From Mycobacterium branderi (GTDB lineage: Bacteria > Actinomycetota > Actinomycetes > Mycobacteriales > Mycobacteriaceae): 64,000 bases of DNA. The notes beneath the pieces were generated by a model. It had not been told where the DNA came from. It worked only from the letters and a program-made list of their open reading frames with translations, and did not search any database. The number at the start of each line of letters is the position of its first letter. Position 1 is the stretch's first letter. Below, piece by piece: positions 40,826 through 49,793 of the stretch. The position numbers and the translations under genes were made by a program. The stretch covers positions 1-64,000 of the forward strand of contig NZ_AP022606.1 of assembly GCF_010728725.1 (NCBI RefSeq), given 5' to 3'.

Positions 40826-41862
40826 CACACACCCACAATCTGCACGATGGCCTTGGGCTCGATGACGATCGGCGTGGTGACGCGCCGGCAGCGGATCCGC
40901 CAGCGGTCCTGCTTGTCCTCACGCATCGTCTTGACCTGGATCATCGACCGGCCGTCGTCGTTGGCCGAACCGTCGGACTGCGAGCCGACGTAGCCGGGGG
41001 CGGGCAGTTCCTCGTCGACCATCGCGCCGAACACGGTGGTGTCGATCACCGCGGCGAACGGGGTGAACGGCCCGGTCGGCAGGTTCGGCGTGGCCAGCCA
41101 CGTCTTGCCCAGCAGCCGCACCGCCAGGCCGGTGTTGATGCCCTCGAACACAGGCATCTTCGTCACACCGTTGGCGCCCATGTCCTCACGCGGCAGCGCC
41201 GGAGCGATGTTCGGGTCACCCATCACCGACGCGAAGGTCTGCAGGTCACAGACGACCGTGTTGGCGTTGTAGCCCTGCTTGAGCGAGCGCATCAGTTCTT
41301 CGGCGAACATGACGTCACGCAGAATGGTCGGCTTGTTACTGCCGGAGCCGTTCCAGTTCGCGCCGCCGCTCGGCCCGGATCCGCCGATCGAGCTAGCGCC
41401 CGCATTCACGGTCTCGGTGATAGAGCCGACCATCGCCGACATGACCACCGAGTCGATCTGGGCGACCATGCTGTTGACGATCTTGATGAACGCCCGGGAC
41501 ACGACGTCGAAGTTCTGCCGGGAGATCGACTCGTCGGTGATCAGCGTGTCCAGACCCCACTTGACCACGTTGGCCATCTGCGCGGGCCCCGTCGGCACAG
41601 GGGTCAGCGGGTACTCGTCGCCCGGCTGCACCGCTTGCGGCGTGTTCGCGGCGAAGATCGACTCGATCTGTTCGTAGATGATCGAGCCGTCTTTGGTGTA
41701 GAACTGGCCGGTCAGCACCTTGTTGCCGATGAAGATCTGGTCGGCGATCGTCCTCAGCGCACGCAACACCATCGTCGGGTCGTTGAGGTACCGGGAGATG
41801 CTGTAAACATCTTGTGTTGCAAGGTTTCCGGTGGGAAAACCAGGCGGTTCGAGGATTGGCAT
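40825..41862 (-). CDS. Major capsid protein (HK97 fold), 345 aa
   Basis: Typical mycobacteriophage capsid pattern: helical N-terminus (NDPTMVLRALRTIADQIFIG), TKDGSIIYEQ (E-loop region), spine helix (RQNFDVVSRAFIKIVNSMVA), and a beta-rich P/A domain to VIEPKAIVQIVGV. No long delta domain; scaffold activity probably lies in the protease gene product. Preceded by the decoration protein gene. Confidence 0.85.
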   Translation of the reverse strand: MPILEPPGFPTGNLATQDVYSISRYLNDPTMVLRALRTIADQIFIGNKVLTGQFYTKDGSIIYEQIESIFAANTPQAVQPGDEYPLTPVPTGPAQMANVVKWGLDTLITDESISRQNFDVVSRAFIKIVNSMVAQIDSVVMSAMVGSITETVNAGASSIGGSGPSGGANWNGSGSNKPTILRDVMFAEELMRSLKQGYNANTVVCDLQTFASVMGDPNIAPALPREDMGANGVTKMPVFEGINTGLAVRLLGKTWLATPNLPTGPFTPFAAVIDTTVFGAMVDEELPAPGYVGSQSDGSANDDGRSMIQVKTMREDKQDRWRIRCRRVTTPIVIEPKAIVQIVGV

Positions 41863-41906
41863 CTGAACCTATCCCTTTCTGTGAACAGCTGCGGCGCAGC
41901 GGGTTT

Positions 41907-41925
41907 CGGGGTTGAAAAAACCCCG
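41907..41925 (-). terminator. Hairpin between decoration and capsid genes
   Basis: CGGGGTT (41907-41913) and AACCCCG (41919-41925) around a 5-base loop, in the 109-base gap upstream of the capsid gene. On the transcript the T-rich part lies in the loop and no T-run follows, so it may be an RNA-stability or attenuator element rather than a terminator. Confidence 0.35.
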
Positions 41926-41971
41926 GCCCACTGCGGGATCCGGGGTGCGCGTGGCTTGCTGGAGTGTGCGG

Positions 41972-42370
41972 TTAGATCTCGGCGAGCCGGACGACGACCT
42001 GGCCGCCAGCCGGGGCGCTCCAGGCGTGGCCGACGACCTGGTCGTAGGTGGTGCCGTCGCCGAGGTCGGCGACACCGCCATTGGCGGCCGCCACCACGGG
42101 GTCACCGGCGCTGATCGCGCCGCTGGCCGCCAGCAGGTGCACGCCACCGAAGTACACACTCACCGGCTGCCCCGAGGCGACGGTCTGCGCGGCGACACCG
42201 ACAGCGGCCGAGGTCGCGGCCGACGTCGGCGACACGGTCGGAGTCACCCCACCGCCGCTGAGCGTGCCGCCTGTGATGGCCACCAGTTGGCCCGCGGTGA
42301 TGTTGGCGCCGGCAACGCAGGAAACCTGGTTGCCGCCGGTGTAGAGCGGGACGTAATCCTGTCCAGCCAT
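41972..42370 (-). CDS. Capsid decoration protein (DUF2190-like), 132 aa
   Basis: Beta-rich, Gly/Ala/Val-rich protein beginning AGQDYVPLYTGGNQVSCVAG with TAGQLVAITG and GVAAQTVASGQPVSVYFGGV, the DUF2190/gpD-like pattern. Located between the capsid protease and major capsid genes as usual for trimeric decoration proteins. Confidence 0.75.
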   Translation of the reverse strand: MAGQDYVPLYTGGNQVSCVAGANITAGQLVAITGGTLSGGGVTPTVSPTSAATSAAVGVAAQTVASGQPVSVYFGGVHLLAASGAISAGDPVVAAANGGVADLGDGTTYDQVVGHAWSAPAGGQVVVRLAEI

Positions 42371-42371
42371 G

Positions 42372-43700
42372 TCAGTTCACGCTGCCTTTCTTGGTGGGGA
42401 TGCCCAGCGACGCCATGATCCGGTCGTGCACATAGTCTTTGGCCTGCTGCTCGGGGTCGGGGGCTCCTTCGGAGCCGACATGGCCCTGCACGCCGGTGTG
42501 CCCGATCTCGCTGGTGGGAATCAGCCCGGCCGCCAGCGACGCGAGTACCTGCTTGGTGCCCTCACGGTCGGCCTTGAGCGCGGCCAGCCAGTGGTCCTTG
42601 CGGGCCGGCGCGATCTTGCCCTGGCCGATGGCGGCCATGACGGTGCGCTCGTCGTCCTCCGCAATCTGGCGTGCGCGCGCTTCGACGCCCTGCTGCGCGG
42701 CTGCTTTCAGCTCGTCGAGCTGCGCCTGCTCGATCTGCACCAGCCCGTTGACGACACCACCGGAAGCGGCGACCTGCTCAGGCTGTGTGCCTTCTTCGGG
42801 CGGCTCCTGTTGCGGCTCGGGCTCTTTCAGCTCCGCGATCTTGGCCAGGATGGTTTCCTCGTCGGCCGACGCGTCGACACCGAGCGCCTCCGCGAGCTTT
42901 TCAGGAAGTGCCACGATGGGGCCCCTTTCTGTGTCGGAAGCCTCCGAGGCTTCGATCTTGATGCCAAACTTCTTCGCCGCAGTCTTGATGCGGTCCTTGA
43001 TTTGCGCCAATTCCTCTGGGCTGTAGCCCTTTTGGTTCTTGGGCATGTTGATGTACGACCATGCGGCCCGAACGTGTTCTTCGGTGTCGATCGGGTATTT
43101 GCCGTTCTTGGGGTCCGCGTACTTGACGTCGCCGTACGGCTTCGGGTTGTCGGCGGCTTCGACGCTTCCTGTCGGGGTGAACGTCTGCGGGTCGGAATGC
43201 GGTCCTTCGCCGACGATCAGCTCGATCGCTTTGCCGCCGACCTGTCCGGCCGCGGCGATGTCGTACAGCCGGGCCACGTCTTGGAGGCTTTGCAGCGATT
43301 CCACGCCTGGCCGCGTGGCGCCGAGCAGCGCCAGCCCGGTCAGCACGAACTCGTGGGAGCTGCCGTCGGGGGCGGTGTAGTCGTAGAGGCCCTCGATCGA
43401 CCGGGATGGGTACGCGGACGGCAGGATCTCGGCCAGCCACTCCGGGACGCCGACCATGTCGCCGATCAGCGCCTGCCCATCCGCAGAGGCCCGCAGGTTG
43501 TCGAGCCAACCCACGGCCGGGTCGCCGGAGAAGCGGGGATCGTTGTGTCCCAGCCGGATTACCGGCTTACGCAGAATGCCCTTGGCGTGGGCGTCGATCG
43601 CGGCCGCGATCTCGGCCGGGGTGCATTCCCACTCCCCTGTCGACAGATTCCACTTGCCCGTCCGCATCAGCTCAACACCGGGGACGGTGACCAGGTTCAC
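42372..43700 (-). CDS. Capsid maturation protease/scaffold with embedded DUF6582-type domain, 442 aa
   Basis: GTG 43700 overlaps the portal stop. Residues 1-150 form the prohead protease-like part (GHNDPRFSGDPAVGWLDNL, SRSIEGLYDYT). Residues about 195-255 are a DUF6582-like insertion (YADPKNGKYPIDTEEHVRAA, YSPEELAQIKDRIKTAAKKF). The rest is an acidic, helical scaffold-like region (LDELKAAAQQGVEARAR). Upstream of decoration and capsid genes. Confidence 0.75.
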   Translation of the reverse strand: MNLVTVPGVELMRTGKWNLSTGEWECTPAEIAAAIDAHAKGILRKPVIRLGHNDPRFSGDPAVGWLDNLRASADGQALIGDMVGVPEWLAEILPSAYPSRSIEGLYDYTAPDGSSHEFVLTGLALLGATRPGVESLQSLQDVARLYDIAAAGQVGGKAIELIVGEGPHSDPQTFTPTGSVEAADNPKPYGDVKYADPKNGKYPIDTEEHVRAAWSYINMPKNQKGYSPEELAQIKDRIKTAAKKFGIKIEASEASDTERGPIVALPEKLAEALGVDASADEETILAKIAELKEPEPQQEPPEEGTQPEQVAASGGVVNGLVQIEQAQLDELKAAAQQGVEARARQIAEDDERTVMAAIGQGKIAPARKDHWLAALKADREGTKQVLASLAAGLIPTSEIGHTGVQGHVGSEGAPDPEQQAKDYVHDRIMASLGIPTKKGSVN

Positions 43701-45256
43701 CACAGTGTGAGTTCTCCTTCGGGATGAATCGTCAACCGCCGCGTCCGGCCGGCCGATGCGTTGGCAGCGCCCTTGTAGGGCAGCGCGGGCAGCGCTGTCT
43801 GCACAGGCTCGGTGTCGGCGGGCGGTTCGGGCTCGTCGACCGTTTTCGGGAACTGCGCGTTGTTCTGCTCTTGCAGTTCGGGATCCGCGGCGGGCAGCCC
43901 CATCTGCTGGCGTTCGAACGCCTCTAACGCCGGATCCGGCGTCAGCAGGCCGGAGTTGACGAGCATCTGCAGCGCGGCCGCGGTGGCGTCCTGGCGCGAG
44001 CCGATCTCGTCGACGACCAGCATCGGGCACGCTTCGTCTTCGCCGAAGTTCGCGTCGACCAGGTCTTCGACGACGTGCGCCTGGGCGGTGTCGCGGATCG
44101 TCTCTGCGACCTGCTGCACACCCTGGGTGAACGTCGACTCCTGCACGCTGGCCAGGGCATACGAGCCGCCGCGGTCCAAGTTCAGGAAGTGCGCCAGCGC
44201 GGCGAGCGCCATCTGCTTGTCGTGATACTCGATCGCCTGCCGGACGTAGCCGGACGGCAGGGTGCCGTTGACGCCCTTCAGCTCGAACTCGGTGCCGAAC
44301 GGCAAAGCGACACCGGCGCTGTTGCCGCCCCGGTACTGGCGCGCGATGTCGAGGTAGGGCTGCAGGTCGGCGCTGCCGACGCTGGCCTCCGACACCGACT
44401 CGGGCGCGGTCACCACCGGCACACCGACACCGTTGCGGCGCGCCGCGGTGGCTTCGATGCGGATCAACTCGTCTTTGAGCAGCCAGTGCTTGTACGCCGG
44501 GCGTAGCAGGCTGTTGCCGATCCACTGGCCGGGGTCTGGGTCACGCACGTATACGACGAGCCGCGACACCGGGATCTGTAGCTGCAGACCGGACATGCCG
44601 CCCTGCGTGGTGCCGTACGGGGCGCCGAACGACGTGCCGGGCGGGAACTGCGTGATACCGACCAGACCGCCGTCCAACGCGACGTCCCAATAGGCGATAG
44701 TCGACGACGGTCGGGGCGCGAGCTTACGCAGGTACGCGTGGCCGTCGTCGCCAATCCGGTACACCTGCTCGAACACCTGGTGCCCGAACAGCAGGTGGCG
44801 AAGCGCCAACTGCAGGTGCTTGTGCCACGAGAAGCGGTCGCGGGTGCGCGGTTTCGGCTTCGAGTCGTCGCCGCCGATGACCGGCAGCCCGAGATTGGTG
44901 GCGACGAACTCGGTTACCTCATCGGATGCGCCGTTGGGGTCGACGCGCCACGGCGTGCGCATGATGGGCAGCGCGATCGCGTAGTAGACGCTGGCGATGC
45001 GGGAGTCCTCGCGCCACATTCGCGTGTAGGTGCGCACACTGTTGGGCCACAACAGCTCCGGCACCTGCTCGAACTGGTCCCACTGGCTGAACGCCGACAG
45101 CATCCCCGGAAACGGGTTCGCAAACCCCGTCTCGGCGACCGGGACCGGCGTTTTCGTCTTGTGGCCGGCCGACCGCCGCGGCAGACGCTTGGCAGCGACA
45201 CCTAAATGCGCGCCGGCTGCGCGGACGGCGGGGACATTGCGCGTTTGCGGCGCCAA
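43697..45256 (-). CDS. Portal protein (DUF935-type), 519 aa
   Basis: Portal hallmarks: IASVYYAIALPIMRTPWRVD, then LRHLLFGHQVFEQVYR, YVRDPDPGQWIGNSLLRPAY and HWLLKDELIRIEATAARRNG, the clip/stem region. Forms the dodecameric DNA gate. Follows terminase with a 27-base gap. Confidence 0.85.
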   Translation of the reverse strand: MAPQTRNVPAVRAAGAHLGVAAKRLPRRSAGHKTKTPVPVAETGFANPFPGMLSAFSQWDQFEQVPELLWPNSVRTYTRMWREDSRIASVYYAIALPIMRTPWRVDPNGASDEVTEFVATNLGLPVIGGDDSKPKPRTRDRFSWHKHLQLALRHLLFGHQVFEQVYRIGDDGHAYLRKLAPRPSSTIAYWDVALDGGLVGITQFPPGTSFGAPYGTTQGGMSGLQLQIPVSRLVVYVRDPDPGQWIGNSLLRPAYKHWLLKDELIRIEATAARRNGVGVPVVTAPESVSEASVGSADLQPYLDIARQYRGGNSAGVALPFGTEFELKGVNGTLPSGYVRQAIEYHDKQMALAALAHFLNLDRGGSYALASVQESTFTQGVQQVAETIRDTAQAHVVEDLVDANFGEDEACPMLVVDEIGSRQDATAAALQMLVNSGLLTPDPALEAFERQQMGLPAADPELQEQNNAQFPKTVDEPEPPADTEPVQTALPALPYKGAANASAGRTRRLTIHPEGELTLW

Positions 45257-45283
45257 AATCCCCTCCTCGGGTCGATTTTCGGG

Positions 45284-46861
45284 TCAGAAAGCCGCTGTCA
45301 TCGCGTCAAATTCGCGCTCAAACACGCCTTCCGACGACGTTTCAGGCTTGTCCAACAGCGGCGGCGCGGAGCGTTTCGGCGGCTTGGCGAAGGCCAGCAG
45401 CCCCCAATGGGCGAGGGTGACGGCCATCAGCTGCACGATCGAGCCGCCTGGAGGCTTGTCCCAGGCGAAACGGCCACCTGGAAGGTCGCGTTTCACCGCT
45501 GAAACCACCGACGAATCGAGTGCCTCCTGGCCCGGATGGCTGACTTGGGCCGCAAGCGCCGCCTCGAGGAAGCCCTCGCAGCCCATCGCCAGCTCCGACG
45601 CGTTGGTCAGATGCGGGTCAATACCCGCCTCGGCGAGGTACGGCTTGAGCACGGCCGCCGGCGAACGCTGGTCGATCACCAGCGCCACTGGGTCGGCTTC
45701 GGTGACGACGTCGACCAGGCGCTCGGCGACGTCGGTCGGCGAGCCGAGCCCGGTCCATCCGAGCTCGACGTGCACGCCGCCGCCGCGAAGGTGCTGCGCG
45801 CCAGCTATCGCCCACGTCTTGCTCACGGGGTCGCGATCGACTCCGATGGTCTGGGGGAACGGATTCGCAACCGCCGGCGCGCGGTCGGTCAGTCTGTGCC
45901 ACAGGTCCGCTCCGATGGGCGGCTGCAGCGTGTCTGCCAGCGTCGGCCAGTCGCCGATGCCCAGGCGTTCGACGAGGAAGATTTTCGGGGTGTGGATGAG
46001 CGCCTGGTACTCGTCCTCGATGTACTCGGGCGTGATCCGGTAGCCCATGCCGGGATTCGCCTGCGCCCGGTTGCGGGGGTCAGCCGGGTCGGCGCCGTCC
46101 TCGCACGAAAACTCCGCGTAGCACAGGCGCGGGCTGCTGCGCGCCAGCGCCCGTTTGCGCACGCTGGCGAACACGTAGCCCTTGTCGTGGATCTCCTGAT
46201 CCACCGCGCTGCCCATGTACCACAGCTGCGGGTTCGGCCTGGCGGCCAGTGTCGGCATCAGCGCACCGATCGATGCCGACTCAAGGATCATCGCCTCGTC
46301 GAGAATGACGCAATCACCGGACAGGCCGCGGCCGCCGCCCTTGGTGCGCGTCTTGAACTTCACACGCTGACCGGTGGCGAGCTCGAAGCCCTCCTTGCCG
46401 TTCGACCGACTGGTGGTGAACTTCTCACCCGAGGCGTCCAGCCACTGCTCAAGGCGGCGCATCGTTTCCATCGCCGTGTCGAACAGGTGCGCCGAGTAGA
46501 CGATCAGTTCCTCGTCCAATACGAACAGCCCGGCCAGCATCCGCGCCTCCGCGACGGCCGATTTGCCGTTCTGCCGCGGTACGCACAGGCCGACCTCGAA
46601 CGCCGACCAGCTGCCCCCCGGCAGCTCGCCAAGGCTGTGCTCGAGGATGAGCTGTTGCCACGGATCGAGGATCAGGCCGACTGAGGCGGCGAACTCGATA
46701 GCCTCAGCTGCGGCGCTTGTCACCGCCGGCGGCGTCACCAGAATCCGCGGGGTCTGGTCGCCCAGCAGCGGCTTTTCTCTGACGCTCAGCGCGTTTCCGG
46801 GCAAGTTCGTCTCGCTTTGAGGTCTGCGGCTTCTTGATGGCCTCGATCTGCGCCAGAACAT
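45284..46861 (-). CDS. terL: Terminase large subunit, up to 525 aa
   Basis: ATPase: Walker A-like VPRQNGKSAVAEA, Walker B VILDEAM. Nuclease domain acidic residues in QTIGVDRDPVSKT and VALVIDQRSPA, with a final conserved aromatic/Gly region. Packages DNA into the procapsid and cuts at cos. ATG 46861 is the only good start in frame but overlaps the small subunit by 158 bases; a later start is possible. Confidence 0.85.
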   Translation of the reverse strand: MFWRRSRPSRSRRPQSETNLPGNALSVREKPLLGDQTPRILVTPPAVTSAAAEAIEFAASVGLILDPWQQLILEHSLGELPGGSWSAFEVGLCVPRQNGKSAVAEARMLAGLFVLDEELIVYSAHLFDTAMETMRRLEQWLDASGEKFTTSRSNGKEGFELATGQRVKFKTRTKGGGRGLSGDCVILDEAMILESASIGALMPTLAARPNPQLWYMGSAVDQEIHDKGYVFASVRKRALARSSPRLCYAEFSCEDGADPADPRNRAQANPGMGYRITPEYIEDEYQALIHTPKIFLVERLGIGDWPTLADTLQPPIGADLWHRLTDRAPAVANPFPQTIGVDRDPVSKTWAIAGAQHLRGGGVHVELGWTGLGSPTDVAERLVDVVTEADPVALVIDQRSPAAVLKPYLAEAGIDPHLTNASELAMGCEGFLEAALAAQVSHPGQEALDSSVVSAVKRDLPGGRFAWDKPPGGSIVQLMAVTLAHWGLLAFAKPPKRSAPPLLDKPETSSEGVFEREFDAMTAAF

Positions 46862-47042
46862 CGCTCAAACGGGCCGCCAGCGCCGCGACGTCGCGTGGTT
46901 GCTCGCAGACGTCGATTTCACGGGCCAAGCGGTTACGCAGAGCGCGTAAAGTCGCAGCGTGATCGCCTTTTCCGGCCACACCAGCCAGTGTTTGCTGGCA
47001 CTTTGCTAGGGATGGCCGTTTCTCCCCACTGGCCACGGTCAC
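46704..47042 (-). CDS. Terminase small subunit-like protein, 112 aa
   Basis: GTG 47042 with AGGAGGG just upstream. Helical (GDHAATLRALRNRLAREIDV, DVAALAARLSDVLAQIEAIK) with a basic tail (SKRDELARKRAERQRKAA). Directly before the large subunit and next to the presumed cos site, so it is the likely cos-binding subunit. First gene of the late operon. Confidence 0.75.
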   Translation of the reverse strand: MTVASGEKRPSLAKCQQTLAGVAGKGDHAATLRALRNRLAREIDVCEQPRDVAALAARLSDVLAQIEAIKKPQTSKRDELARKRAERQRKAAAGRPDPADSGDAAGGDKRRS

Positions 47043-47173
47043 CCTCCTGTTTTCGCATGTCGGGGAGAGAAATTCGTGACGGGATGGCGGTCGCTGCGAC
47101 CACCCCCGCCCTCGATTTTTTTGCCGGGGTGGTATCTGCGCTGGTACGCGCCTTGTTGGCGTTCGCTAGCCGG
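47043..47173. promoter_or_regulatory. cos region and late-operon leader
   Basis: 131 non-coding bases between the terminase small subunit and the HNH gene. Copy A begins, directly after a sequencing adapter, at the base equivalent to 47090. If that is a virion end, the bases just left of it (47080-47089, CGGGATGGCG) are the candidate 3' single-stranded overhang, a length and CGG start like known mycobacteriophage cos ends. The T7-loop inverted repeat (47099-47133) lies alongside. Confidence 0.5.
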
Positions 47174-47500
47174 TTACCATGGCCACTGCAGTGCTCGCGG
47201 CCCGATGTCGACCAGCTCCCGGTTTGCTCGTTTGCCGGTCAGCGCTGGTCGCAGGTGGTCGCGGCTGCCGTCTCCGCGTTCGCTGTTGCAGGGACCATGG
47301 AGTAGGCGGTCGGCCAGCTTGCCGCCGGTTGCGCGTGGGACGCTGTGGTCGCCGGCGAGACCTTGCGATAGGTACATGGGTTCGCCGCACCACCAGCAGG
47401 GTGTGCCGTCGATGTGCTGGCGTTTGAGGTGGGCGACTTGCTGTTTATGTCGGTGGCCCAGGCCGCGCTGGGTGGTGGTCTTGGTGTGGCGGCCGGGCAT
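47174..47500 (-). CDS. HNH endonuclease next to cos, 108 aa
   Basis: Intact only here. Zinc-type HNH: LKRQHIDGTPCWWCGEPMY (CxxC), then AGDHSVPRATGG (Asp-His) and LLHGPCNSERGD (Asn with a cysteine). A phage HNH beside terminase usually works with the terminase large subunit in cos cleavage and packaging. ATG 47500; basic N-terminus (GRHTKTTTQRGLGHRHKQ). Confidence 0.8.
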   Translation of the reverse strand: MPGRHTKTTTQRGLGHRHKQQVAHLKRQHIDGTPCWWCGEPMYLSQGLAGDHSVPRATGGKLADRLLHGPCNSERGDGSRDHLRPALTGKRANRELVDIGPRALQWPW

Positions 47501-47507
47501 TGGCGCG

Positions 47508-47774
47508 CTAGGCGTCTGCGGCCAGCGGGGCCGCTGCGGCGGTGTCTGGTGTGACGTGGATGGTGAGGCTGCCGTCGTCGTTGTGGGTGACTGTGGTGCT
47601 GACCGGCAACCGTTCTGTGCGGTCGAGTGCGTCGGCGATGCGTTCTGCGAATTGCATGCCTTCGGCGACGGTGTAGATCTTGGATGCTGCTGCGCGTGTG
47701 GGCAGGAAGTCTTTGGGCAGGAACGCTCGTAGCTGTTCGGCCAGCGGGTTCGGTGCGGTCATTGGTGTGGGCAC
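47508..47774 (-). CDS. Hypothetical protein, 88 aa (copy B)
   Basis: Identical to 515-781. Confidence 0.6.
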   Translation of the reverse strand: MPTPMTAPNPLAEQLRAFLPKDFLPTRAAASKIYTVAEGMQFAERIADALDRTERLPVSTTVTHNDDGSLTIHVTPDTAAAAPLAADA

Positions 47775-48133
47775 TCCGGGTTGATCTGCGTGAGGGTGCG
47801 GATTGCCAGGCGGCTGAGGTGGGCTTTCATGTCGTGGTCGACGGTGAGCGAGTAGAGGCGTTCGCCGCAGCGTTCGCAGTAGACGTTGGCGATTTTGTAG
47901 CCTTCGGCGTCTGCGGCGTGTTTGTCGTCGCGGTGGCCGATGGTGTAGCCGCGGCGTTCGAGTAGGTGGACGATGGATTCGCCGACGCCGGCCGCGAGTT
48001 GGTTGATGCGGTCGCGGGTTTCGGTGGTCTGGTTGAACTGGCTGAAGTGCATCAGTCGGCGTGGGCGGCCGTCTGGGTGTGGGAGGCTGTGGAGGCTTTC
48101 GGCGATGAGTTTGGCGGCGTCTGGGCGTGGCAT
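47759..48133 (-). CDS. CxxC-motif protein, 124 aa (copy B)
   Basis: Identical to 766-1140. Confidence 0.6.
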   Translation of the reverse strand: MPRPDAAKLIAESLHSLPHPDGRPRRLMHFSQFNQTTETRDRINQLAAGVGESIVHLLERRGYTIGHRDDKHAADAEGYKIANVYCERCGERLYSLTVDHDMKAHLSRLAIRTLTQINPECPHQ

Positions 48134-48186
48134 GGCGTGGCTAGGCTCCCTATAGGAAAAGGGCCGATCAATAGGTGTTTAACCGC

Positions 48187-48216
48187 TTGACACTTGCGGT
48201 GTTTAGCGACTAAACT
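48187..48216 (+). promoter_or_regulatory. hicAB promoter (copy B)
   Basis: TTGACA, 18-base spacer and TAAACT exactly as at 1194-1223, including the GTTTA-GCGAC-TAAAC inverted repeat. Confidence 0.65.
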
Positions 48217-48224
48217 TTAGGCTT

Positions 48225-48437
48225 ATGCGTGCTCGGGAAGTCAACCGGAAAATCGAAAAGCTCGGCGGCGTGCACATCCGCACCGTCGGATCGCACAAGC
48301 GTTACCGCGTCACCCGCGGCGAAATCACCGCGAGCACTGCGGTCCCGCAACACCCCGGCGACATTCCCACCGGAACACTGCACAAGATCGAACGCGACCT
48401 AGAACCGGCGCTTGGGAAAGGATGGCTGCTGAAATGA
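48225..48437 (+). CDS. hicA: HicA-type toxin (copy B)
   Basis: Identical to 1232-1444, intact in both copies. Confidence 0.85.
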   Translation: MRAREVNRKIEKLGGVHIRTVGSHKRYRVTRGEITASTAVPQHPGDIPTGTLHKIERDLEPALGKGWLLK

Positions 48438-48814
48438 CCTACAGCGTTCACGTCACCCGCGAGGGCGACGCGTGGCTGGCCGACGTGCCCGCCGTCGCTG
48501 GCGCGCACACCTTCGCCCACTCACTGGCTGGACTCGCCAAATCGGTACGCGAGGTCATCATCCTGATGGACGATCTTCCGGATGACGCCGATGTGGAGCT
48601 CGATTTTCATTACGACGTCGACGATGAGTCGGTGCTCGATGCCGAGCGTCTGCGCCGAATGCGCGAAGAGATCGAGCGCCAAGAGGCCGAATTGGTCTCG
48701 GAAACGGGACGCGTAGCATCCGCGCTGTCGCGCAAGTATTCGGTGAGAGACACGGCCGCGATGCTCGGTGTTACCGCTGGGCGAGTGTCCCAGCTGGCGA
48801 ACGCTGGGAAGTGA
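48434..48814 (+). CDS. hicB: HicB-type antitoxin (copy B)
   Basis: Identical to 1441-1821; start chosen at the ATGA overlap with hicA. Confidence 0.85.
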   Translation: MTYSVHVTREGDAWLADVPAVAGAHTFAHSLAGLAKSVREVIILMDDLPDDADVELDFHYDVDDESVLDAERLRRMREEIERQEAELVSETGRVASALSRKYSVRDTAAMLGVTAGRVSQLANAGK

Positions 48815-48901
48815 AACGGCAGAGCGCCTTGGTGCGGGCATAGGTCGTCCGCCTGCAATCTGGTTCCAAAGGTAAGTCACACGCGTGTGATTTCGCAACT
48901 T

Positions 48902-49458
48902 TCATGCTGGTTTGTTCTCGCGTGTCGCCTCGATGAGCGCGTAGACGTCGGCCAGCCAGTACATCGGCTCGTCGCTGTCGTTTTGGCGCTGCGGTAGCCG
49001 CACACCGGCGCGGGTTTGGTAGCTGCGCGGTTTGAGCCAGCCGCGTTTGCACCAGGAGTAGAACGTGGATCGCGACAGTTTGTCGCCGAGCTGCTCGAGC
49101 GCGCCCGGGAGGTCGCTGACGCGGCTGCCGACGATCTGCACCGCCGATAGCGGCTCGTAGAGCAGGTGGTTGCGCAGCAGCTCAATCAGATGGTCGACCT
49201 GGTGCAGCGTGCCGCAGGTTGGGCATCGGACTTCGGTTGCGTCGCGTGGCGCGACGAGTTGCATGCGCAGGCTTGGCGCCTGGTGACCAGGTGTGGGCAT
49301 GGGCCGAGGAAGCGTGGGGGTTTGGGCCGGTTGATGCGGTATTCGATGTCGTCGATGAGTTTCTGGATTTCGCGGTAGCACCGGCCGGCGTCTTGGTGTG
49401 CTGCGATCGCGGTGACGTTGTCGGCGAGTGTGCGGGCCATCTGGACGGCGGTGGTCAC
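48902..49458 (-). pseudogene. Zinc-ribbon/HTH protein (copy B, one-base deletion)
   Basis: Lacks one T near 49264 (GCATGCG against GCATTGCG in copy A), separating the N-terminal 66 or so codons from the zinc-ribbon and winged-helix part. The intact reading is at 1909-2466. Confidence 0.65.
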
Positions 49459-49793
49459 GGCTGGTCCTTTCCTAGGATGGCGAGTGTTTCGGCGTTGCGG
49501 TTCACGATTTCGACCCAGCGGGCGAGCATTGCGTGCGCTTCGTTGAGCAGGTCGGATGCGGTCTTGTTGAACGGCAGCGGTGTCGTGTAGTCGGTGGAGT
49601 GGCGTACTGAGACGCCGAGCCGGGTTTGGCCGAGTGCGGCGTCGGTGAGGTATTGCAGCCAGCTTGCGCCGCGGTGACCGGATGGGAGCTCTTGGCCTTC
49701 GACGAGGCCGCGGAGCATGTCGCGCAGGTCGCTGGTGCAGCTCTGGCAGAGGAAAAGCTGTGCGCGGCAGCCGCAGTGCTGGCATTCGCTCAT
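49455..49793 (-). CDS. Zinc-ribbon protein, 112 aa (copy B)
   Basis: Identical to 2463-2801. Confidence 0.6.
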   Translation of the reverse strand: MSECQHCGCRAQLFLCQSCTSDLRDMLRGLVEGQELPSGHRGASWLQYLTDAALGQTRLGVSVRHSTDYTTPLPFNKTASDLLNEAHAMLARWVEIVNRNAETLAILGKDQP

